24,260 nucleotides of DNA. It comes from WGAB01 sp964406105. GTDB taxonomy: Bacteria; Hydrothermota; Hydrothermia; WGAB01. The notes under the pieces were generated by a model that saw nothing but the letters and a program-made list of their open reading frames with translations, did no database searches and was not told the DNA's origin. Below, piece by piece: positions 14,920 to 21,738 of the stretch (positions are counted from its first letter, which is position 1; the number at the start of each line of letters is the position of its first letter). The position numbers and the translations under genes are program-made. The stretch is from assembly GCA_964406105.1 (NCBI GenBank), contig CAYOQK010000067.1, forward strand, positions 1 through 24,260, in the 5' to 3' direction.

Positions 14920-16086
14920 GTGAAGATCCTGCTGGGTGTTACTGGAAGTGTGGCCGCCTATAAGGCGGCCTTGCTGGCCCGATTGCTGGGAAAACATGGG
15001 CATCGGGTTCGCACCCTGCTGACCCCTGCGGCTGAACGGTTCGTTGCCCCCCTCACCTTCGCTGCACTCACTGGAGACGCCGCATATACCGACCGGGACT
15101 TTTGGCAGCCCTCCGGACAGATCCTTCACGTGGACCTCGCCCGTTGGGCCGATCTGGTGGTGGTGGCCCCGGCCTCCTACAACACCCTGGGCAAATGGGC
15201 CCACGGGGTGGCGGACAACGCCCTGCTGGCCCTTCTCCCCATGGTTCGGCGTCCCATCGTGGTGGCGCCCGCCATGCACGGCGAGATGTACGAGTCCCTA
15301 AAAGCCTTGGGGGTCCTTCCCCGCTTGGAGGGCTTGGGTGCTGTGTTCGTGGGCCCAGAGGTGGGCCCCTTGGCCTCAGGAGACGAGGGGCCAGGCCGCA
15401 TGAGTGAACCCGAAACCCTGCTCCAAGAGATCCAGGATTTGGCGCGCACGCTGAACCTGCTGCAAAACCGCAAGGTGCTGGTGGTGTATGGCCGCACCGA
15501 GGAAGATCTGGACTCCGTCCGCGTGCTCACCAACCGATCCTCAGGACGGATGGGGGTGGCGTTGGTTCGGTGGGCCCTGCGCATGGGAGCCCGGGTGAGC
15601 ACCTTGGTGGGCGAGACCGCTGTGGAACCCCCACAGACCCCCGAGATGGTCCGGGTGCGCACCACCCAGGAGATGCAAAGGGCCCTGAACCGATTGGCCC
15701 CTGAGGCCGAAGTGGTGGTCATGGCGGCTGCGGTGAGCGATTACCGTCCTGCCCAGCGGGCATCGGCCAAGATCCCCCGGCAGGCGGGTTCCCAAACCCT
15801 GCGCTTAGAGCCCACGGAGGATCTTCTGGCCCAGATGCCCCGACGGCCAGGCCAGGTGGTGGTGGCCTTCGCCTTAGAAGAAGAGGAGAACTTGGAAGCC
15901 CGAGCACGGGAGAAAATGGCCCGCAAGGGCGCCACCTTGATGGTGGCCAACCCTCCAGCGGCCATGGGGGCGGAAACCACCCGCGGGGTGATCCTCACCC
16001 CAAAGGACCGAGTGCCCTTTGAAAACTGGAGCAAGCACCGGTTGGCCTTGGAGATCTGGAAACGCGTGGCGGAGCTTCTCCCGTGA
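14920..16086 (+). CDS. coaBC: Bifunctional phosphopantothenoylcysteine decarboxylase / phosphopantothenate-cysteine ligase
   Basis: Catalyses two consecutive steps of coenzyme A synthesis. The N-terminal CoaC flavoprotein (about 1-175) has GVTGSVAAYKA and H70 in LHVDLARWADLV, equivalent to E. coli H75. The C-terminal CoaB domain has LTNRSSGRMG and AAAVSDYRPA, with a lysine in SAKIPR corresponding to K289. Two CoaC positions differ from E. coli: the PXMN motif reads PAMHGEM (H120 at N125), and the flap reads LASGDEGPGRM (S153 at C158). The offset of five is constant across all three residues, which supports the alignment. The GTG start lies 5 bp after rpoZ with no clear Shine-Dalgarno. The stop overlaps the UDG start (GTGA). 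Confidence 0.94.
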   Translation: MKILLGVTGSVAAYKAALLARLLGKHGHRVRTLLTPAAERFVAPLTFAALTGDAAYTDRDFWQPSGQILHVDLARWADLVVVAPASYNTLGKWAHGVADNALLALLPMVRRPIVVAPAMHGEMYESLKALGVLPRLEGLGAVFVGPEVGPLASGDEGPGRMSEPETLLQEIQDLARTLNLLQNRKVLVVYGRTEEDLDSVRVLTNRSSGRMGVALVRWALRMGARVSTLVGETAVEPPQTPEMVRVRTTQEMQRALNRLAPEAEVVVMAAAVSDYRPAQRASAKIPRQAGSQTLRLEPTEDLLAQMPRRPGQVVVAFALEEEENLEARAREKMARKGATLMVANPPAAMGAETTRGVILTPKDRVPFENWSKHRLALEIWKRVAELLP

Positions 16087-16736
16087 GTCGGAAGCGGTTC
16101 TGGCAGCTCCTGTACCTGGAATCCCTGGGTGTGGATGAGGTCGTATTGCCCCAAGGGGTTCGCACCAAAGCCGAGGCGTTGGAGGAGGTGCGGAAACAGG
16201 TGCTCCGCTGCACCCGCTGCGGACTCCATCGCACCAAAACCCATTACGTGTTCGGCTCCGGGAACCCCTATGCGGATCTCATGTTCGTGGGAGAAGCCCC
16301 CGGAGCAGAGGAAGACAAAAAGGGCAAACCCTTCGTGGGGCGGGCAGGCCAGCTGCTGGACCGTCTTCTGCAAGAGGTGGGCCTGAATCGGGAAACCGAC
16401 CTGTACATCACCAACGTCCTCAAATGTCGGCCACCGCGGAATCGGGATCCTGAGCCCGGCGAGATCCAAGCGTGTTTTCCCTATTTACGGGCTCAGATCC
16501 AGATCCTCCAACCCCGGCTGTTGGTGGCCCTGGGCCGATACGCTGCTTGGACCCTTTACGGCATGAACAAGAAAATGAGCCTCCTGCGTATGCAGGTGCA
16601 GCGAAGCAAATTCGGGATCCCCTTGGTGGTCACGTACCACCCCGCTGCTGCTCTCCGCCGCGAGGCCCTCACCGACGAAATGCGGCGGGATTTCCGCCTC
16701 ATGATGGAAACCCTGGAGCGGCTCCGCACCTCATGA
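16083..16736 (+). CDS. Family 4 (Fe-S) uracil-DNA glycosylase
   Basis: Removes uracil formed by cytosine deamination, a common repair enzyme in thermophiles. The 217 residues contain motif A GEAPGAEEDKKGKPFVGRAG (70-89), the motif-B-like segment TYHPAAALR, and four cysteines for a [4Fe-4S] cluster: C43 and C46 (CTRC), C115 (KCRPPRNRDP) and C131. This spacing is that of family 4 enzymes such as Thermus UDGa. The N-terminal 30 residues are an extension before the first cysteines. The GTG start overlaps the coaBC stop by 4 bp, implying coupling. It is the last gene of this operon, followed by a 247-bp gap with a weak terminator. Confidence 0.95.
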   Translation: MSRKRFWQLLYLESLGVDEVVLPQGVRTKAEALEEVRKQVLRCTRCGLHRTKTHYVFGSGNPYADLMFVGEAPGAEEDKKGKPFVGRAGQLLDRLLQEVGLNRETDLYITNVLKCRPPRNRDPEPGEIQACFPYLRAQIQILQPRLLVALGRYAAWTLYGMNKKMSLLRMQVQRSKFGIPLVVTYHPAAALRREALTDEMRRDFRLMMETLERLRTS

Positions 16737-16779
16737 GGGTTTTCGGTTTCCCAACGAGCCTTTTCCCTGGCCTTTGACC

Positions 16780-16806
16780 CGTGGTGGTAAGCAAAGCCCA
16801 CGTTTT
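16780..16806 (+). terminator. Weak intrinsic terminator after the udg operon
   Basis: CGTGG (16780-16784) pairs with CCACG (16798-16802), followed by TTTT (16803-16806), 44 bp after the UDG stop. The stem is only 5-6 bp and the T-tract is short, so this is a tentative call. Confidence 0.3.
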
Positions 16807-16833
16807 CCGCTGCTTTCCGGGGAGTTCTGGGTT

Positions 16834-16868
16834 CCAGCGGCCCATGGTGGTTGGGCTTGCCACGCTGG
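16834..16868. repeat. Two stacked inverted repeats in the udg-atpI gap
   Basis: CCAGCG (16834-16839) pairs with CGCTGG (16863-16868). Immediately inside, GCCCA (16840-16844) pairs with TGGGC (16852-16856) around a 7-nt loop, giving an 11-bp stacked stem with a 6-nt bulge. It lies about 70 bp upstream of the ATPase promoter and has no T-tract. A regulatory site or a structured 3' end are possible. The rest of the 247-bp gap shows no gene. Confidence 0.3.
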
Positions 16869-16936
16869 AGAGGAAGCGTGAAGGATCCGAAGGGCCCTTT
16901 TCTGAGGCCTGATGGCTCTGAAGCCTGGGGCTTTCC

Positions 16937-16965
16937 TTGACTTCGCAGGGGGGGATGTATATGCT
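16937..16965 (+). promoter_or_regulatory. Sigma-70-type promoter for the ATPase/export operon
   Basis: TTGACT (16937-16942, 5 of 6 consensus) is separated by 17 bp from TATGCT (16960-16965, 4 of 6). The predicted start near 16972 leaves a leader of only about 12 nt before the ATG at 16984, without a Shine-Dalgarno. Confidence 0.55.
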
Positions 16966-16983
16966 AATAGCCTCAAAAAGCCC

Positions 16984-18867
16984 ATGATCCAGCGCATGTC
17001 CAAGATTGAAATCCTGGGTGACCGGGATATTCTTGTCCCGGTCACTCGTCTGCTATACGAGTTGGGGGTGGCCCATTTAGAGGAAGCCCCGGTGTCCGAG
17101 CATCTCCAACGGGAAGAGCTCAGCGAGGAGCAACGCGAACGCGAGCGCATCGTGATCAATGCCCTGGCCCTGTTGCGGGAGATGGAAAAGGGCTTGGGCA
17201 CGGTGGAGGTCCTGCCGGAAGGGGTAACCCCAGAGGGGGATCCCCATCGGGAACTGGAAGCCCTCAAACAGGAGTACGATCGGCTGCTCCATCGCCTGAA
17301 CACCCTGGAAGCGGAGTATCGGACGTTGAAAGACTACGCCCGACTCCTGCGGGCTATGGAGCCCCTGCTGCAGCGTGTGGAAGGGGAAAACCTGGAGATC
17401 CTGGGGGTCACGCTTCCCCGCTCCGAGGCTCGGCTGATTGACCTGATCCGTGAGGCTCTGGAGGAACGGGTAGGGGAAGGCAACTTTGAGATCCATCGGG
17501 CCGAGTTCGGGGCAGACCGGATTGTGGCGCTGCTCCTCTTGCCTCCGGAGCAGATGGAAGCGTTTCGGAAGTACCTGCGCCAGGAGGGGCTGAGCGAGCT
17601 GGTGATGCCAGAGCGGTACCAGGATCAGCCCTTGCCCCAGGTGCTTCGGAACATTGAGGCCGACCTGGAGCGGTTGCCGAAGGATCTGCAAGAGGCCCAG
17701 GAGGCCTTGGAGGCTTTCAAACGGGCCCATTTGGAGAAGATCCGGGCCCTAAAGACCTATTTTCTGGACCAGTACCACCTACTGCGTGCGGTGCAGGCCT
17801 ATCCCACGCTCTCCAAACTCCTCTTTTTCCTCCGGGCATGGGTGCCCCAGCGAGAGGCGCAGCGGGTGGTGCAGCGGTTGAAAAAGGCCTTCGGCCGCCA
17901 GGTGCACGTAGAGGTGTTTGAACCCGCGAAGCACGAGTACCCCCGCGTGCCCGTGAACCTGGAGAACCCCAGGCTGTTTCGGCCGTTCCAGTATCTGCTT
18001 TCCATTTTCACTCCCCCGATTTACGGCACCATTGACCCCACACCCTTCCTGTACCTGTTTTTCCCGTTTTTCTTTGGCTTCATGCTGGGCGATATGGGAT
18101 ACGGCCTCGTTGGGACCCTCCTTTTTGGATTCCTTTGGCTCAAAAGCAAACCTGGAGGGTTCATGCGAGGGATTGCCACCATGTTCCTTTGGACCATGCT
18201 TTGGACCTTGATCTTCGGTTTCCTCTATGGGGAGTTCTTCGGTGAGGTGGGCGAGATCTTCGGCCTGCATCCCATTTTGGTCCATCGTACTCATGAGGTG
18301 CGGCCGGTGTTGGTGGCTGCGGTGGCCTTTGGGGTGGTGCAGGTGCTCCTGGGCTTGCTCTTGGCGGTGATCAATCAGATCCGCTTGGGACACCGACACC
18401 ATGCGTGGTATGAATTCGCCCGTTTGGTGGGCTTGACGGGCATCGTGCTCTTCTTCGTGGGGCCTATCCTGTTCCTGATCGGAGGGTGGCAGGGGTGGCC
18501 CCAAGAACTGGTGTACCTGGGGATTGCCCTGTTGGTGATTGCGATTCCTGCGGTGGTAAAGCTCCATAACTTTGTGGCTCCACTGGAGCTCCTCTCGGCT
18601 GTGGGCAACATGTTCTCCTATGCCCGATTGATGGCCATTGGCCTGGCGTCCGCCATCCTGGCGATGATCGCCAACATGTTCGGCCATCTCATAGGTATCT
18701 TCATCTTTGGCCTGATGGTGGCCCTGCTGTTCCATGCGTTGAACACGGTGCTGGGGATCTTTGACCCCACCGTGCAGGGGCTTCGTCTGCAATTCGTGGA
18801 GTTCTTTTCCAAGTTTTACCTAACCGGTGGAAAACGTTACACACCCTTCAAAAGAGGAGGTCAATAA
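16984..18867 (+). CDS. atpI: V/A-type ATPase subunit I (a subunit of the membrane sector)
   Basis: Membrane stator subunit that carries ions to the rotor ring. The 627 residues divide into an N-terminal cytoplasmic arm with long coiled coils (about 1-330) and a C-terminal membrane domain with about seven or eight hydrophobic segments (about 350-600). The conserved PFFFGFMLGDMGYGLV motif starts the membrane part. The arginine essential for ion translocation is R548 in SYARLMAIG. I chose the ATG at 16984 (MIQRMSKIEI) because typical family members start MI..M.K, and because upstream ATGs would precede the predicted transcript start. The ATG at 16996 is an alternative. The rotor gene follows directly after the stop. 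The coupling ion, H+ or Na+, cannot be told from this subunit. Confidence 0.93.
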   Translation: MIQRMSKIEILGDRDILVPVTRLLYELGVAHLEEAPVSEHLQREELSEEQRERERIVINALALLREMEKGLGTVEVLPEGVTPEGDPHRELEALKQEYDRLLHRLNTLEAEYRTLKDYARLLRAMEPLLQRVEGENLEILGVTLPRSEARLIDLIREALEERVGEGNFEIHRAEFGADRIVALLLLPPEQMEAFRKYLRQEGLSELVMPERYQDQPLPQVLRNIEADLERLPKDLQEAQEALEAFKRAHLEKIRALKTYFLDQYHLLRAVQAYPTLSKLLFFLRAWVPQREAQRVVQRLKKAFGRQVHVEVFEPAKHEYPRVPVNLENPRLFRPFQYLLSIFTPPIYGTIDPTPFLYLFFPFFFGFMLGDMGYGLVGTLLFGFLWLKSKPGGFMRGIATMFLWTMLWTLIFGFLYGEFFGEVGEIFGLHPILVHRTHEVRPVLVAAVAFGVVQVLLGLLLAVINQIRLGHRHHAWYEFARLVGLTGIVLFFVGPILFLIGGWQGWPQELVYLGIALLVIAIPAVVKLHNFVAPLELLSAVGNMFSYARLMAIGLASAILAMIANMFGHLIGIFIFGLMVALLFHALNTVLGIFDPTVQGLRLQFVEFFSKFYLTGGKRYTPFKRGGQ

Positions 18868-19185
18868 ATGATGCGGAAGCTGTGGACCGTGCTTGCCGGA
18901 CTCACGGGATTGCTCTCTCTCGTTTCCATCGCCTTTGCCGAACAGGCAGCGGAAGCCGCCGCGCAGGGTGGGGCCGAGTCTGGGCTGTTGTACCTGGGGG
19001 CTGCTTTGGCCATCGGCCTGCCCGCCTTGGCGACCGGCTATGCTCAGGCCAAGATCGGCGCTGCGGGCGCAGGCGCCCTGGCCGAAAAGCCGGACCTCAT
19101 CGGTCCCATCATCATCATGATCGCGATTCCTGAGACGGCTGTCATCTTGGGCTTCGTGGTGTCCATCCTGCTGTTTGTGCTGTAA
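18868..19185 (+). CDS. atpK: V/A-type ATPase subunit K (rotor ring proteolipid)
   Basis: Forms the ion-carrying rotor ring. The 105 residues contain a signal-peptide-like N-terminus (to about residue 24, IAFAEQ, as in archaeal-type K subunits) and then one two-helix hairpin: about 38-60 and 78-104. The ion-binding glutamate is E89 in AIPETAVILG. A single hairpin means one carboxylate per two helices, unlike the doubled 16-kDa form. The first helix has AGY-like small residues with a glutamine (Q60), but I cannot decide between H+ and Na+ from this. GAGGAGG lies 6-7 nt before the first ATG; a second ATG follows at once. It starts directly after the subunit I stop. Confidence 0.92.
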   Translation: MMRKLWTVLAGLTGLLSLVSIAFAEQAAEAAAQGGAESGLLYLGAALAIGLPALATGYAQAKIGAAGAGALAEKPDLIGPIIIMIAIPETAVILGFVVSILLFVL

Positions 19186-19202
19186 ACCGTCGTACCGTTT
19201 GC

Positions 19203-19817
19203 ATGGCTAAGGACTACGAGAACGGGGTGCTCCAGACCCTTCAAGCGGCTCTGGAGAAACGGAAACAGGAGATCCACGCCCGGGCTCAACAGGAGATCCA
19301 ACGGTTACAAGAAGCAGCCGAAGCCCAGCGGAAACGCATCATTGACCAGCGTTTGCAGCAGCTCCGCCGAGAGATGGCGGTGCACCGGGCTCGGGAACTG
19401 GGGGTGGCGCACCGGGAGGCCCGGGAAGAGATCCTTGGGGCCAAGTACGAGGTCATTCAAGCGATTGAGGCCCGAGTGCGAAACCAGTTGGATCGCTTGG
19501 GCCGCGAGCAATGGCAGGAGATCCTGCGCCATTGGTTCCGGGAACTCCTGCCCTACCTGCGGCACACCGAGGGGCCTGTGGTGATCCACGTGCCCCGAGG
19601 GATGGGTGCCCTGGTGCAACAGGAGGTGCGAAGGCACCCAGAACTGCAGCAGGTGCAGGTTCAAGAAGTGGAGGATCTGGAACGAGGGGTGGTCTTGGAA
19701 GACCGAGAACGGGGGTTTCGGGTGCGCAATACCCTGGAAGACCGCCTCCAACGGGCCCGCACCTATATGTTGGAGCGGATGGCAACGCTCCTGGAGCAGT
19801 GGGAGGGGAAAGGATGA
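19203..19817 (+). CDS. atpE: V/A-type ATPase subunit E (peripheral stalk)
   Basis: Forms the peripheral stalk that ties the catalytic head to subunit I. The 204 residues show the family layout: an N-terminal helix rich in E, Q, R and A (about 10-90, ALEKRKQEIHARAQQEIQRL) that would form the right-handed coiled coil with its stalk partner, then a globular alpha/beta domain (about 95-200). It includes VVIHVPRGMGALV and a late VVLEDRERGFRVRNTLEDRL segment that matches the conserved C-terminus of subunit E. No Shine-Dalgarno is visible upstream of the ATG. The stop overlaps the next gene by 4 bp (ATGA). The genes normally next in such clusters (C, F, A, B, D) are not here. Confidence 0.85.
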   Translation: MAKDYENGVLQTLQAALEKRKQEIHARAQQEIQRLQEAAEAQRKRIIDQRLQQLRREMAVHRARELGVAHREAREEILGAKYEVIQAIEARVRNQLDRLGREQWQEILRHWFRELLPYLRHTEGPVVIHVPRGMGALVQQEVRRHPELQQVQVQEVEDLERGVVLEDRERGFRVRNTLEDRLQRARTYMLERMATLLEQWEGKG

Positions 19818-20404
19818 TCCGAGTTTTGCTTCTGCTGCAGCTCCTGGCCTCTCCAGGAGCCTCTACCCTGATTGGGCCCCGGGATGCCTTGTGGATCCGG
19901 AGCCTGGTGCACACCGAATTCCAAGACACCCTCTGGATCCGTCCGGATTCCACGGTGTCTTTGCCCTATCTGGGCGAGATCAAGGTGCTGCCCATGCCTG
20001 TGAAGGCGTGGCGCGATACCTTGAATCGCCTGTATGCCCGATACTTCACCGAACCCGCCATAGATGTCCTGCCCCTGCGAGTGGTGTACGTGTTCGGTGA
20101 TGTCAAACGACCGGGCCGGTACTTCTTGCCTGTGGGCTCAGGGGTGGTAGAGGCCCTGGCTCTGGCAGGAGGGCCCAACGTGTACGCGAACCTGAAGGGA
20201 GCTACCCTCCGCCGGGGTGAAACCCTGCAGAAGATTGATCTCAAAGGGATCCTCCAAGGAAAACACCCTGACCTGGAGCTCCAGTCGGGAGATGTGCTGT
20301 TTGTTCCGCAGAAGAGCTTCATCTTCCGGATCACCAACTTCCAAACCCTGGTGGCCTTGGCCAGTTTGGCCTGGAGTGTGTACTTGACCTTCTGGAGGAG
20401 ATGA
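19814..20404 (+). CDS. Small Wza-like polysaccharide export protein with SLBB domain
   Basis: The 196 residues begin with a signal-peptide-like segment (MIRVLLLLQLLASPGAS). A polysaccharide-export domain follows (about 20-95; IGPRDALWIRSL, VSLPYLGEIKVL), then one SLBB domain (about 92-172; YVFGDVKRPGRYFLP, LALAGGPN, LQSGDVLFVP) and a final hydrophobic helix (about 173-193) ending in RR. No lipobox cysteine is seen. Wza proteins are usually larger (about 350-380 residues), so this is a minimal version, perhaps a periplasmic or inner-membrane-anchored export factor rather than a full outer-membrane channel. GGGAGGGGAAAGG precedes the ATG, which overlaps the atpE stop by 4 bp. With ugd and the Wzc-like gene it forms a polysaccharide trio. 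Confidence 0.85.
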   Translation: MIRVLLLLQLLASPGASTLIGPRDALWIRSLVHTEFQDTLWIRPDSTVSLPYLGEIKVLPMPVKAWRDTLNRLYARYFTEPAIDVLPLRVVYVFGDVKRPGRYFLPVGSGVVEALALAGGPNVYANLKGATLRRGETLQKIDLKGILQGKHPDLELQSGDVLFVPQKSFIFRITNFQTLVALASLAWSVYLTFWRR

Positions 20405-20406
20405 GA

Positions 20407-21717
20407 ATGAGCCCGAAGGAAGCCCTTTTGCAAAAGATCCAAGCAAAAGAGGCGGTGGTGGGGGTGATTGGACTGGGGTACGTGGGCCTACCCCTGGTCC
20501 AAGGGTTTCATGAGGCCGGGTTCCCGGTCATTGGGGTGGACATTGATGCGCGAAAGGTAGAAGCCTTGAAGGCCGGGAAGAGTTATATCACCGATTTGAC
20601 CGATCAAGAGGTTCAGGCCCTGATGAGCACAGGTCGGTTCACACCCACCACGGACTACGGGGCCTTGACCCAAGCCGATGCGTTGCTGATCACCGTGCCC
20701 ACCCCTCTCTCCAAAACCCGGGATCCGGATATCAGCTACGTGATGGCAGCGGTGCAGGAGATTAAGAACATCCTGCGGGAGGGGCAGGTGATCGTTTTGG
20801 AAAGCACCACCTATCCCGGCACCACCGACGAGCTCGTGAAACCGGAACTGGAGGCCACGGGCTTGTCCTGTGGACGAGATTTCTTTTTGGCCTTCTCTCC
20901 AGAGCGGATCAATCCCGGAGACTCGGTGTACGTGCTTCGGAACACGCCCAAGGTGGTGGGGGGCGTAGATCCGGATTCCACTGAAGTGGCAACGCAGTTG
21001 TATGCTCAAGTGATTGAACAGGTGGTGCCGGTTTCTTCGGCTAAGGTGGCCGAGATGTCCAAACTGTTGGAAAACACCTTCCGGAGTGTGAATATCGCCT
21101 TGGTCAATGAGATGGCCATTGCGGCGGAGATTCTTCAGGTTGATATCTGGGAGGTGATTGAGGCGGCGGGCACCAAGCCCTTTGGCTTCATGAAGTTTTA
21201 TCCTGGGCCTGGAATCGGGGGGCATTGTATCCCCATTGATCCCCATTACTTGGCCTGGAAGCTCAAAACTCTGAATTACAACGCTCGGTTCATTGAGTTG
21301 GCCTCCGAGATCAACACCTTTATGCCCCGCTATGTGGTCACCCGCATCCAAGATGTGCTCAACGATCAGGCGAAGCCCCTGCGGGGTTCCCGAATTCTGA
21401 TCCTCGGAGTGGCGTACAAGAGGGACGTGAATGACCTGCGGGAATCCCCGGCCCTGGACGTGATGCAGTTGCTCTTGGAAAAGGGGGTTGACCTGGTGTA
21501 CCACGACCCCTATATTCCCGAAGTCTGGATCGGGGATCGGCGGTTCCAATCGGTTCCACTGAGCCAGGAACTGCTGGAAGGGGTGGACCTTACGGTGATC
21601 CTCACGGATCACACCTCGGTGGACTATGCCCAGGTGATCCGTTGGTCCCCCTTGGTGTTTGACACCCGGAACGCTACCAGGGGGATGGAGGACGGGGGCA
21701 AGGTGATCAGGTTATAG
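20407..21717 (+). CDS. Nucleotide-sugar 6-dehydrogenase (UDP-glucose/UDP-N-acetylglucosamine type)
   Basis: NAD-dependent enzyme oxidising a nucleotide sugar to its uronic acid for surface polysaccharide. The N-terminal Rossmann motif VIGLGYVGLPLV leads to VPTPLSKTRDPDISYV, ESTTYPGTTDE and FSPERINPGD. The catalytic cysteine is C274 in GIGGHCIPIDPHYLAWK, and the C-terminal domain has GVAYKRDVNDLRESPALDV. The 436-residue length and the IPIDPHYLAWK form favour the UDP-GlcNAc (WbpA/TuaD-like) subgroup over plain UDP-glucose dehydrogenase, but the substrate is not proven. I chose the ATG at 20407 rather than 20401 because GGAGGAG (20394-20400) abuts the earlier one and lies a proper 6 nt before the later. 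Confidence 0.92.
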   Translation: MSPKEALLQKIQAKEAVVGVIGLGYVGLPLVQGFHEAGFPVIGVDIDARKVEALKAGKSYITDLTDQEVQALMSTGRFTPTTDYGALTQADALLITVPTPLSKTRDPDISYVMAAVQEIKNILREGQVIVLESTTYPGTTDELVKPELEATGLSCGRDFFLAFSPERINPGDSVYVLRNTPKVVGGVDPDSTEVATQLYAQVIEQVVPVSSAKVAEMSKLLENTFRSVNIALVNEMAIAAEILQVDIWEVIEAAGTKPFGFMKFYPGPGIGGHCIPIDPHYLAWKLKTLNYNARFIELASEINTFMPRYVVTRIQDVLNDQAKPLRGSRILILGVAYKRDVNDLRESPALDVMQLLLEKGVDLVYHDPYIPEVWIGDRRFQSVPLSQELLEGVDLTVILTDHTSVDYAQVIRWSPLVFDTRNATRGMEDGGKVIRL

Positions 21718-21738
21718 AGCAGGGGGTACTGTGCAGAG

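Noticed and set aside
16737..16983. Possible tRNA or riboswitch in the udg-atpI gap
   Set aside because: No T-arm GGTTCGA-type sequence, no cloverleaf arms and no riboswitch core recognised. Only a weak terminator, a hairpin and a promoter can be supported.
16912..16983. Longer N-terminus of atpI starting at 16912
   Set aside because: It would begin upstream of the promoter at 16937-16965 and adds 24 residues unlike the family N-terminus.
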